64,000 bases of DNA from assembly GCA_963920665.1 (NCBI GenBank), contig OY987266.1:13955001-14019000 (forward strand), written 5' to 3'. This DNA comes from Straminergon stramineum (lineage: Eukaryota; Streptophyta; Bryopsida; Hypnales; Calliergonaceae). The notes below the pieces were generated by a model. It ran no database searches and was not told the origin of the DNA. It was given only the letters and a program-made list of their open reading frames with translations. Positions 50,690 through 61,599 of the stretch are shown piece by piece. Both the position numbers and the translations under genes were made by a program. How positions within the stretch are numbered: position 1 is the stretch's first letter; the number at the start of each line of letters is the position of its first letter.

Positions 50690-52240
50690 CCCTTTCCTAT
50701 CTTGGGGGGCTTCATTCCTAAAACTCTTCCATCCCACCTCAATGCCATTAATTTTTTTGTAAATCATTCAATTTTCTTTTTGGCTTCATGAACTCTTTAA
50801 ACACTTCCATTTCAACTATTTGCCCTCTGTTTTTTGTTCCACCATTTCTTTCTTCATTAATTCCTAAAACTCTTTTATTCCAACTCCATGCCAATATTTA
50901 TTTGTTGCGTCATTTCCTTTCCTATTTTTTTTGCTTTCCATTTTTTTTCCTTCATTTATTCCTGAAACTCTTTTATTCCAACTTTAAGCAAGCTTTTTTT
51001 TATTCCATCATTCCCTTTCCTATTTTTTTTACTCATTAGCAAAATTCTTCCATCCCAACTCAATAATAAATGTTTTTTATGGTACCAAATTGGAGTCTTT
51101 CCATTCACTTCCCATTTCTCATATGAAGAAATAGGTAATCAATAATAAGATTTGTTTCATATCTCTTTCACATTTGTTTGCTTTTATTAACATTTAAAAT
51201 GCACTTACATTCCAATGGATTGACATTTCTTTCCCTTCCCTAGTTTTCGTCATTGATTGGAAATGAATCCTACTCCAATTCAATGACATTTAATTTCATT
51301 CCCTAAATGTTTTTATCATTAAATCCTATTCCAATTCAATGACATTACATTTCTTCACCTAATTTTTTTTATCATTGAATATTTGAATCCTATTTCAACT
51401 CAATGACATTTCATTTCCTTACCTAAATTTTATCCCCATTGAATCCTAATCCAATTCAATGACATTTCATTTTTCTCACTAACTTTTTTATTTATTAAAT
51501 CCTATTCTAACTCAAAGACATTTTACTTCCTTCCCTAATTTAAAGTTTTCAATTTTATTTTATGGTCATTTTTTGGTAACCATTTTATTGGATATGTACC
51601 TATTTCCATCCCAATTTAATGATTCCCATTTACCTTTCCCAATTTTGGGTGCTTCGGATAACAATACACTTCCATGCCATTTTTTTGGTAGGATTCATTC
51701 CCTTTCTGATTTTTTTGCTTGATTAGCAAAATTGTTTCATCCCAAGTCATACAAAAACTAAATGGCATTATTATTCTCTTCCTAAATTATTTCCAACTCA
51801 ATGCCATTTTTTTTTCATTGATCATTCCCTTCCTAATTTTTTTGTGCTTGATTAGCAAATTGCTCCATTTCAACCCAAGTGCATTTAATTTTTGTATTCC
51901 CTAAACCCATTCTATTTTTTAGGGGCTTGATTTGCAAGATCATTTTATCCCAACTCAATGCCATTTATTTTTTGGTATATCATTCTTTCCCTATTTTTTT
52001 GCTTTTCTCCATCATTCCTTTGCCTATTTTAGTATTTTGCAATTAAATATGTACCTATTACCATCCCATTTTTTCAGGGGTTCCATCATTCCTTATTTCC
52101 TTTGCATTAATGACATTTCAAAAGTGTTTTTTTCCTATTAAATGACATTTGTGGTCCTTCCCTAATTTTATTCATTGATTGGAAATTGGGAATGAATTTT
52201 ACTCCATTTCAATGACATTTCATTTCATGGTATAAATAAT
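50690..52240. repeat. Degenerate AT-rich tandem region inside the hAT element
   Basis: Repeated phrases such as caactcaatgccattt, tcattccctttcctattttt and cctaaaactcttccatccc recur with an irregular ~70-100 bp period on one strand. No coding signal. A reverse-oriented copy lies at 57085-57180. Confidence 0.7.
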
Positions 52241-52453
52241 TTTAATATGTATGAAGTCGACAAGTCGTTACAAATGGGTATGTGCAAAAAATAAACAAAG
52301 TCAATTTGGGCAAAACCATTCAAAACAAAATCATATATATTTCATATGCATAGTGTAATATAAAGTAGGAAAGTATATAAGCCTATATAATGCTAGGAAA
52401 GTAAGTCTTCTAAGAAAACCTAAGCTCACTAGCTAGAACACTCTAAACTATAC

Positions 52454-54751
52454 TTAGTCAATGTTCATTGGACTACTTGCACTACCACTTGGTCCAGCTT
52501 CATTGTCATGTGTCTCGGCGTGGACTGGAAGGTCTTCATTTGAGCCCAAACGAAGTCTACGAACTACGGATCGAGTTCTCCTTGCTGGTCCGTCTTCCTC
52601 TAATATAGCCCTCAATATTTGTGATTGTTTGAGGCTCTGAAGACATTGGAGAGTTCCCGGGCTATGTTGTTCTAACAAATAGTCCATCCCTTCATTTCGA
52701 AAGGTTTCTCGCCACTCTGACTCCGATAGTTGTGCAAGTTCAGCAGGGTCTGGCATGCCAATGTCTTCCCCCATCCGCATCCCATTGTCGTCAGTAATGC
52801 GAACTCCATCAACGCCCCATAACCATCCACGAGGATGAGGTCCAAATTGGAAGTGTTGTCCAGCTTCGTTCCAATGCCCATTGAAGCATTGGAAGAAGAA
52901 ATTCCGTCTTCCTTCGCTGAAGTTGTCCTTTAGTGGAACCAAGTGGTGGCACACCTCCACAATTTGAGCCGGATCTCTTTCCCAACCCCATTCGGTACAA
53001 AGGTTTTGTTTGTCCAACAAATGGATGTTCAATTTCCAGCTCCACACCAAGTCTGTTCCCCACTTTTGAGAATGATCAGGGGCATTTTCAGCATTGAATT
53101 CCCAATGCGGTGGCATGTAGGGAACTAATCCAAACAACTCATACAAGCACTCATGGAAAGGAACCTTGCACAATGAACAGCGTCGGCGAATAATCATCAA
53201 GCTAATTAGGCAAAATGGGTGGTACAAATGTTCACACGTGCCTAGGTGCATTGCACCTTCTGGGCCAAATGGATTAAGACAAATGGGACATGTAGTTCCA
53301 TCATGCACGAAGGTTGAAGGATTTGGCCACAGTAGTAATGGATTGCCTTGATGGTCGACGGTAGAGCCAACTGCATTCTTGAAATCCCAAGCATGTTTGG
53401 ACCAATCGATGGATGTTGGTCCACCACCAATGTTGATGGTTGTCATTTCATCCATATTGAAAAGATCATCCACCAGGGCCCACGATGTCAAACCAAAAAC
53501 CCTCTCTTGATTGTTCGCGCCGTAATTGTTGTCTATTTTTTTGAATTCTTCCATCATTTGCCTAGTTCTGTCAACACTAAAGATGCATGCCATCTTCCAT
53601 TGGTAATATTGCTCCATCAACGCATGCAATTGATTTTTCAATCTCAAATTGTTTGCAAGCGCGTCCGTCAGTTGGGTGCTTCGGTCAACTGGTATTATTG
53701 CAACTACATTCGTGGGTAATTCTCCGAAGGACAATGAATCTTCTTGAGTACCCATTGTTGCACCAACTTCTGTATGTTCCAATGGAATTTGAGAAGTATT
53801 TGAAGGCCCTTGCGCTTCCCCTTGTGGATCCTGACTAGCATTGGTTAATGTTGCTGCTTCAAGAGTGTGTCGAAGTACCTCCATCTCAAGTTGTTGTTGA
53901 TTGATGATGTTGTCCTTCTCTTTGATTTCTTCCCTCAATTTGTTGACATCATCATATAAAGAATGCAATTCCGCATTCTTGTCATTCACTTCGGTCAACA
54001 AACTCTGAATTCGGTTTGCAGCAGCTGTAACATCAACAATTCCTATTGTTGGTTCGTCGGTAGGTGGCACCTGTTCCTCCACAACATTTTCTGGTAAAAC
54101 CTCATTAGTTGCACGCGCAGCCCTCCTCTTTTTAGCACGTTGTTGTTGTGTTCTAGGGTTGACTACAATTGGTACATGAGATCCATCAGAGTCGCTGTCC
54201 GTAGATGAGTCCGAAGTGTCATAGTTTCGTGGTGCGCGAACCTGTGTAGTTTTTTTCAATAGACCACCTTCCGGGTATCTTTTTACCCCCCTTGGAATGA
54301 ATCCATTCTCTGGGGGAGGAATTTTGACATTTTCCCCCATTGTCTTCAAAGTTGACCAATCCACTCTCTTGTTCAACTTCACCTCTGCATGGACCCCTCA
54401 TGCAATGAAAAGATGCACTTCATTGCATGTGACGTTCGGGACATCATACAACACCTGGAACACCTCAATGCATTGGTTCGTGAACTCATTGTCAAGGCAA
54501 TGTTTCAAATTTGCCTTGTGGAAGCGTCTATGAAAGTTATGTCGCTCTTTCGGGAAGACCTTGTCAATGTGGCACCACTCGATGTAATTGGTGTAGTCAT
54601 CATAAGTCCATGGATCAGGCACGTCCTCCCACCCCTTGAATGCAAGCTTGGCAGGGTTACGTAGAACATGCAGTCGCTTACGATGTTTGGTTCCTGCTCG
54701 CAGTCGGGTCTTGTCTCGTTCCTCCTTGGTCCTTCTTGGTGGTATAGCCAT
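52454..54751 (-). pseudogene. RING-H2 protein with GW domain (RING C), hAT cargo, one internal TGA
   Basis: Frame of 766 codons from ATG 54751 to TAA 52456-52454, broken only by TGA at 54400-54398 (codon 118). RING A reads ARGVYAEV there, so the stop is most likely CGA to TGA. The N-terminal domain has AFKGWEDVPDPW, YIEWCHIDKVFP, HKANLKH, QCIEVFQVLY and VHAEVKLNKRVDWS. A coiled coil follows (~230-280). The RING-H2 ligands are Cys488, Cys491, Cys506, His508, His511, Cys514, Cys525, Cys528, with the same spacing as RING A. Downstream are the same Trp-rich blocks (WGTDLVWSW, RRNFFFQCFNGHWNE, FQFGPHPRG) and an -MNID tail. A ubiquitin-ligase role is inferred from the RING. It lies 468 bp from, and divergent to, the kinase-like gene. 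Confidence 0.85.
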
Positions 54752-55219
54752 TTTTGCAGAAAAATTCGAAAACCTCCAACGTGGCAATCAAGTAGACCCC
54801 GCACAACGCTCACAACCAGCTCAACAAAGAGGTGGAAGGTTGAGAGTATGCAGGGCGGGCACAAATGGGGCGGAAACGGCTTTATATAGTTGGAGGTGGG
54901 GGACGCCAAGGCGCGGACTCCATCGCGGGGGGCGCGGACGCCATCGCAGGGGGCATGGACCTCTGGGAGAGGGGCGGGAATACTAAAAGTCAGGGCGTGG
55001 ACGTGAGCAGGGGGACTATATAAAGCGAGTCCCCACCCTCATTTCTTTGCCAAGTCCGCGCCCTATGCCTCACACGCTAGTTCGTCCCCGCGGCCTATGT
55101 GAGTGAGTTTGGTGGGTGGTGGGCTTGGCCCGCATATGTGACCTGGTTTTTTTGAATTTTTTTTAACTTTCGTGCTTTCGGATAGATACGGAGGTCCATT
55201 GTACCAAATTTTTTTCATT
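54752..55219. promoter_or_regulatory. Bidirectional promoter of RING C and kinase C
   Basis: CTATATAAAG on the minus strand (54889-54880) faces RING C; CTATATAAAG on the plus strand (55016-55025) faces kinase C. Between them is ~125 bp of GC-rich repeats (ggcgcggactccatcgcgg and relatives). TATA-to-ATG distances are ~130 and ~195 bp. The two outward-facing TATA boxes around one array suggest the genes are expressed together. Confidence 0.7.
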
Positions 55220-56800
55220 ATGACAGGGGAAAGGAGTGGATCTGCGGAAAAACATCCTATGTTTAAAGATTTGGATGATGTCGGTGAGATGGTAATTCCA
55301 TCCACGAACACATTGATGTCCTCAGGTTCATCAAATCCTTCCTCATCAGGCCAAAAGAAGCGCAAAAAAACCCAAAATCCCCATATGCCTCCACATGAAT
55401 TCATAGTTGAAGGGAGAGCAATAGCTGTGGTGTTCTACACTCGTCGAGGTACAACTATGTTGACCAGGGAGTATGTGGCACACAACGAAGAAGGATACCA
55501 CAAACTGACAAGGGACTTGCGAAGGGAGCTGGAGTCAAAGTTTGAAGCATCTGAGAAATTCAACAATTTCTCTGATTATTGGTTGCACCAAGATTGGCTG
55601 GATAAACAGGTAGTTGCCCTCACAACCAATATAGTGTCAAATTGGTGTTACCACACGAGTAAGAAAGAGGATGGTAGCGATTGGGACATGTAGAACAAAG
55701 AGTTGGTTGCAAAATTGAAAATCATTCAAAATTTTGCTCAACAATTTTCTTCATAGCGTAAAAAAAAGCAAGCACCATGGAAAGCGACAATTGAAGATGC
55801 AATAAGGGCTCATTGTGTGAGTGGAACATTCAAGTGGCTTGAAAGTTCAGTAAAAGTCATCCCCATGCCGGAACAGAGTGCAGTTGGTTCATATGGGACC
55901 GTGAGGAAGGTGATGCTTACAAAACTTGAGAGCATTCCTAGTTGGATATTTTTTGTTGGGAAGAGCTTGAAAACCACAAATGAAAAGGAGAAACGCCAAG
56001 GAATCATCAATGAGGCGGGAGGGTGTCCAATGATACATCCTGGCATCATTTGAATTGCGTACCTCCACCCTAAAACGATGGAAGGCTATACGCTGTGGTG
56101 GAATGGAGGATCTCTAATTTCTTTCTTATCCAAATACAATTCGAAAGTGAGCGAATTAGTGGATGCAGATGACATTGAGCGTGAACAAGGTACGGGGTTG
56201 ACAAAAGAGGAGCTTGCATGGGTTGCAACTTACTGAAAAAACCGAGTGAACTTGGCACTCTCCTTGCTTGTCATTGTGGGGAAATGCCACGATGCACAGT
56301 ACATGCACAACGACATAACTCCATCCAATGTTTTGCTCCATTTTGATGATTGGAAAGAACAGAGGGTGTACATAGGGATATGTGATTGGGGACTTTCTAG
56401 CCGAGTTGTAGAGAAAGAGCCATCAAGGTATGGCTTTCCCAGCATGGAGATTCTGGCAAAAGAGAAGAAGAAGCGAAGGTTTGCAGCCCCTAAATTGTTT
56501 TATGTATATGGAGAGCAGGGTTTAGCAAATTCAATTGAGGCCATGTAGAAAACACATTTGTACTCCATAGCTGCTGATGCACATGCGGCGGGATGGATAG
56601 CAGCTGCAATTTGGAAAGAAGACTGGAACCCCAAATACTTTACAACAAAGAATCCAGAGCAATATTAGAACCTCAGGATCAAATTGGAAAGCCTCGTAAA
56701 AGAGGATGTGAGTGAAAGGGTGTCAGTGCCAGATGTTCTAGACACATTGAGAAATGCACCCCACTGTTGGACTATACCAGATTGTTGTTATCGTACATAG
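55220..56800 (+). pseudogene. Protein-kinase-like protein (kinase C), hAT cargo, six internal stops
   Basis: Frame of 527 codons from ATG 55220 to TAG 56798-56800, interrupted by TAG at codons 158, 179, 443 and 483 and TGA at 278 and 339, with no frameshift. A novel N-terminal region is followed by kinase-like motifs: a glycine-rich loop at ~223 (GSYGTVRKV), FVGK, a catalytic loop at H363-N-D365 (HNDITPSNVLL), D389-W-G, an AAPKLFYV segment and RVSVPDVLDTL near the end. Length and motif spacing match kinase A (529 residues; 24 codons from the TGA to HND in both). The Glu of the usual APE motif is Lys here, which may be damage. The most decayed gene of the element. Confidence 0.75.
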
Positions 56801-57084
56801 TATTTAGTTGTTTCACTTTTTGTAGTTTAGCATATAGTTTAGGCATAGAAGGTAAATCATCCTCATAGAGGACCATGTGTACCTACTTGGAAATTGCCAA
56901 ACACCTCAAAATATATATAAAATCGGATGTATTCTATACTCAAAATCTCATAATATATTAATATTTCATTTGATTGTTCTTTCTCATTGCATTTTTATGA
57001 GTTCTATGAATTGATGATAAAACTTAAATAAAAACAATGAATGCAATAGTTTGGTATAAAAATACATACACTTTATGTTTTCAC

Positions 57085-57180
57085 TATGCCTATGTTTTAG
57101 GAGTTCATGAAGCCCCCTAAAAAAAAAGAAATGATCCACCAAAAAAAAAATGACATTGAAGTAGATTGGAAGAATTTTAG
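57085..57180 (-). repeat. Inverted copy of the AT-rich hAT repeat
   Basis: Read on the minus strand, cttcattcctaaaattcttcc and caatgtcattttttttt match the repeat at 50690-52240. It places an inverted copy near the right end of the element. Confidence 0.55.
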
Positions 57181-57481
57181 GAATGAAGAAAAAAATATGG
57201 AGTGTTGGAGTGACTTGGAATATGGCATATGAAATATGAAATATGAAATGGAAATATGTAAAAGCATATTAATTTAGCATATGTAAATCCAGTCCGCGCC
57301 CTGACGATTTCGTTCGCGCCCTACATGTTGCAGAATCCATGTGGCATCCACGTGGCCTATTTTTCTGTTTTCATGAAGTCAACTTTGTGTTGACTGTATC
57401 GGACGGGCGAGACCTCTAACGGACGTCCCGGACGGACGGGCGAACCGGACGTCTGTCTACTATGACAACCATGAAGTGACT

Positions 57482-58535
57482 AATGGTACATTCTCACCTA
57501 GTGCTAAGGAGGGTATTAGCAGGCATTGTTTGAGTGTACAATATACAGGTATTCACACCTGCGGTGAGACTTAGAAGCCAAGCCTATGTGGTTGCTTTGG
57601 TAATAGTTGGAAAGAGCGGTGATGACTTGCATTATTGAGGAGTCATATGTTTGAGGGAAGCCTTAAGCGGCGCAAATTAATTAGCAACGATATCAAGTAG
57701 AAACGTAGATTCTAGGCGTTTAGCAACGATTTAAGTTAAAGCCGCCTTAAGAGGGCGATTAAGTTATAACGGTGTTTTAGTCTTTAATTACACATCATAA
57801 TGAATCGTATCGACGGGCACCCATGCCATGCAAAGTACGAGAGCAGGTGGACATTGCTAGTGAAATGAAAGTCAATAGTTGTTGATATTTGATCAGGAAG
57901 TTGAAATTGCAATGCTAATCAACCAAGCGACTTGGCTGCACACCTATACAAGTAGTTCGATCACAATTAGTCCATCGATATCTACGCATCGATGTTGGTA
58001 TTTTTTTTTGAACTTTCGTAGAAATCCTTAAAAGCGTCTTCAGATTTCCTAAATCTGAGAATTTCTGTCATCAAGGATTGCACATCATAGAGAACTGACT
58101 GAATTCCTGAAATTTCGATGCGTCAAGTGCAGCAATTGCTGTAGCTACTGCAGGTGAGTTCTACATTGTGTACACATTTGCTTGTGGTGCCTTCATCAAT
58201 CAGAAACTGTACATGACATGCTCGTAGTTTGAAGTCTACGTGAGTGAGGATATAGAAGGAATTCGTCTCCGTTGACTTTCAGTGTCTTTCCCCAGTGAAC
58301 CTGAGTGTGCCATCGACGACTACTCGTCTTCCACTCAAAGCAATTGGAATAGATGGTGAGTTCCACCTCTACGCTCAATTTTTAGCAACTTCATGAATGT
58401 TGATTGCATGCTTAGGCTTCTATAGGTGGTTTTAGTGTATGTTGCCTCCCTTACATCGATAGAGCTCTTTCTCTTGGAACCATTCTGCTCATCAACGTTG
58501 TTCTCATGCATGACAACTGTGTTACTTTGCTATAG
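57482..58535. other. Spacer between hAT element and PIF/Harbinger genes
   Basis: Contains an inverted repeat, gccttaagcggcg at 57660-57672 and gccgccttaag at 57741-57751. No reading frame is supported, but 5' exons of the Myb-like gene may lie near 58100-58350, where gtgagt donor-like sites occur. Confidence 0.35.
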
Positions 58536-59815
58536 GTATAGTGAGTAACATCCAAAACACAAGTGCAAAAAGTCCTACGCTGTTCCACGGAAGTGCTGAC
58601 CCTACTTGCCTTGCTAAACGTGCCCGCAAGGAGCGACAACCCAATTGGCAACCTCGAGAAATCGATGCATTCATTGAAGCATAGAAGAACATGTACTTGA
58701 GGGAGCTTCGCACTGTAGATAATCGCGACCTAATGCTACCAGATGCTAGAAAGTGGATGCTTATTAGTGATGCAATTATGAGAGTTGGCTGCTCTCCATG
58801 TCACCGTGATGGACCAACTTGCAAGAGTAAGTGGAATCTACTTATTCTCGAATACAAACGCATCATTGATTTTATGGCGCGCTCAGGAAATAACGAATTG
58901 AGCTATTGGTCTCTAACGTCGGTTGAGAAGAAGGTCAAGGGCTTGCCTCGTTCATTCCCTGAAGATGTTTTCTTGCATATTCACGGTTGGTATGACAAAA
59001 GGCTGTCTGTGCAACCTCCGCACAACCGGGATCTCATGTATGTAGATGACAACAACTACCGCATACTAGGGAGAGAAAGTGATAATGTAGACGAAGAAGG
59101 CGGCATAGACGAAGACCCTGAGGACCCTTTCACTGTTGCTGCATCTACGGAGGATAGTGTTGAGCAGACAGCGTCCACAAAGTCACCTTTAGCAACAGTA
59201 GGGAATGCCAAAGCGACTGCCTTTTTCGGATTGTCACACTGCAATCCAGCCACCTTGCTAGCTCTTTTGTAGAAAGGATCTCTACCAATGGGCGTCATGG
59301 CACAAGTGATCGGCTCCTCTGATACTATTGAAGCTATAGTGCACAAGTGTTCGGGAAATACTGGTGTTCACACGAAAAGTGTATCAGGACATTCCTTAAT
59401 CGCTGAGGCTACCCGAGCTACAAAAGACGCCATGGTTGGGCAAATGAAGGATATGGTTGAGGCAAGCCGTGAATTAGAAAGATCTAAAATAGACATGCAG
59501 ATGTGTTTATTTACCCAACAGATGGAATATCAACGCAATCGAGATTGCCGTCTCTATGACAGTGCTTGTAAAGCAAACGAAAATGCAAAACTAGCCATCC
59601 TCAAGCAAGGGCAGGTTGTACAATGCCTTTCAAGTTTATCAAGCGTCCTCAACACTGGACTTCAACAAAGACAGAGTTTTCAGGGACCACCTTTAGATAG
59701 GCCAAGTGCACAACCTGAACCACCTATGACAATAGCTATGGCAGTAGGGCCCTCCCAACCTTCTACTTCTACAATTGAACCTGCTGATCACATTCTACAA
59801 CACAAATCTACTTGA
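58536..59815 (+). pseudogene. Myb/SANT-like protein of a PIF/Harbinger element, two internal TAG
   Basis: An open frame follows an acceptor-like tatag at ~58535 and runs to TGA 59813-59815, with TAG at 58682-58684 and 59270-59272. The N-terminal part has a trihelix/Myb-like layout: RQPNWQPREIDAFIEA, then MLISDAIMRVGCSP, CKSKWNLLILEYKRIIDF and SYWSL, the spacing of three helices with Trp anchors. PIF/Harbinger elements encode such a DNA-binding partner that is needed with the transposase for transposition. The first TAG lies where a Trp or Gln would be expected. Upstream exons are probable. A second short frame, 59812-60120, may be a shifted continuation. Confidence 0.65.
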
Positions 59816-60214
59816 CGAAAGCAGCTCATCTCCAAGACATGTTGTTGAATTCCATGTCGTCATCTTCACAACAGCCCTCGCCATCAACCTCGACGAGTAT
59901 ACCTATAGAACAACAAACGACACATTACTTTTGTTATAATTGCAAGGTTTCATTGTACAACACTAGTATAGACGGTTATGTCCTTCTTGCACCACGTTGT
60001 GAGAAAACAGAAGTTCAAACTAGCAGCACTACTCATCCCAATTCATCAGCAATTTTTGGTACCTACGACATACTAGACAGCCTTTCCTTGTATTCGGCAA
60101 CTAATGTGTGGCATCAATAGTACAATCGTCCTTTGTACAGAAAACAATAATGAATAAAACAAGGCTCATTGAAGCTAAAGTTTGAACTTGTTTGCTGTAC
60201 CCTACTTGCTTCAG

Positions 60215-61564
60215 TCAGACAGGAAAGATTCTTTGCAAGAATAGGAAGCTCCCGAGCTCTTCTCTCTTTAGCAACCCTTCTCTTTCGCCAATGTCCTCTG
60301 GGATTGGCTTCATAGCTTCATCAATAGCGGGTGCGGGATGCTCTATGTCAATTTGCAGGCCCTCTGTCCTCAACACTTCTAGCAATATTTCAACCTCTTC
60401 GTGGGATTGTTTCAACAGCACACTATGCAATAAGGCACAGCAAGTGACAACATTGGATAGGAAGTTAAGTTTTAAGTCCGACTTGTTATGCAACTTTCTA
60501 AAAGATGATTTTAGTAAAGCAAAAGCATTTTCAACAACAACTCGACCTTTGCTTAGTCTATGGTTGAAGAGGACCTCTGAAACAGCAAGGTGACCATGTC
60601 AGCGATGAGGCACCATCACCCATGGCAAGATAGAATAGTCTCCATCACTAAGCAAGTAAGGTGAAAACCCATAGAACGAGTGTTGGGCTTCCTACAATAA
60701 TTTCCGTTGTCCTCGTTGATACAATGTAGACCTTTTGAGCATCCATGAGTCGTTTGTTGAGCCGGGCATGCCTACATAAAGATCTAAAAAACGCTTTAAG
60801 CTGTCCACTACCGCTTGACAATTTATGCTATATGCACCCGACTTGAAGTAGTAATAATCTGCAGCCCCTACCTTTGGTTTTGATATGGCAAAATGTGCCC
60901 CATCTATAGCACCAAGTACACCAGGTAATCCGTAGAGGTATTGAGAACTAGCGGCAGTAGTTTTCACAGCCTCTCCACTGGGCCAACTAATCTCTGACCG
61001 CAATACCACATTCACGGCATGAACGACCTGTCGAAGCATCATAGACACCGTGCTCTGACTGACAGTGAACATTTCACTACAAATTAGGAGGCTCGCTCCA
61101 TGACTGAGTTTGAACAAAGTGCACGCCACTCGCACTACCACAGGAATTACGAGACGATAATTTGTATCTTTCTTGTAAATTGTTGGAGTCAGCAGGTACG
61201 CGAGTGAGAAAACAGACCTCTTCGTCATTCGAAACATCTGCACCCACCTAGCATCATCGTATTCTTGCAAAAGGAAATGAGAAAACCATGTAGTAGACTG
61301 TGGTCTTACCCAATAACCCAGGTCCTCTTCCACTAACGTTATGGTGCTCCAAAGTCGAAAATGTTGCAAAGCTGCATGAGAGATGGTGTGTACATTGACA
61401 TAGGGCATGTCTGGGAAGTTCATGACCATGTCAATGTCCGTGAGGCATTCATCATCGATCATATTGGTAGAGGATACATCTAGCGCCCGATGAGTATTCA
61501 ACAACAACAATAGTATCATTGAGGCGAATGAAATCACCTCCACTCGATTGTCGAACATATCCAT
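60215..61564 (-). pseudogene. PIF/Harbinger DDE transposase, two internal stops
   Basis: Frame of 450 codons from ATG 61564 to TAG/TGA at 60215, interrupted by TAG at 60694-60692 (codon 291) and TGA at 60601-60599 (codon 322). The catalytic triad of the DDE_Tnp_4 family is present: D221 in GVLGAIDGAHF, D272 in GSTNDSWML and E345 in VVVENAFALLK. A helix-turn-helix-like segment (SQSTVSMMLRQVVHAVN) precedes it. Length is normal for the family. It is convergent with the Myb-like gene, the usual two-gene layout of plant PIF elements. Termini of the element could not be found. Confidence 0.9.
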
Positions 61565-61599
61565 GTCCACTTCTGGGAGATTGGACAAACAAAGCAAGT

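Larger units (their letters stand above)
45381..57473. mobile_element. Complete 12.1-kb hAT transposon carrying RING and kinase-like cargo
   Basis: The left end CAGGGTTGTCATA (45381) and the right end read inward CATGGTTGTCATA (57473) match at 12 of 13 bases. Both are flanked by the perfect 8-bp duplication AAGTGACT (45373-45380 and 57474-57481), the hallmark of hAT insertion. CGGACG-rich subterminal sequence and GCGCGGACT arrays lie just inside both ends. Inside are a hAT transposase (46114-49620, minus), a degenerate AT-rich tandem region, a RING-H2 gene (52454-54751, minus) and a kinase-like gene (55220-56800, plus). hAT elements normally carry a transposase only; extra genes of this kind are unusual. 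The duplication is intact, yet the genes contain stops. Confidence 0.92.
58536..61564. mobile_element. PIF/Harbinger-type element (coding core)
   Basis: Bounded here only by its two genes. No convincing terminal inverted repeats or TWA duplications were found in 57480-58500 or 61600-63300, so the true ends are unknown. Confidence 0.6.

Noticed and set aside
29..61564. Reassigned genetic code with TAG and TGA as sense codons
   Set aside because: The intact ferredoxin ends in TAG, several element genes end in TAG or TGA at conserved C-termini, and the host genes have no internal stops.
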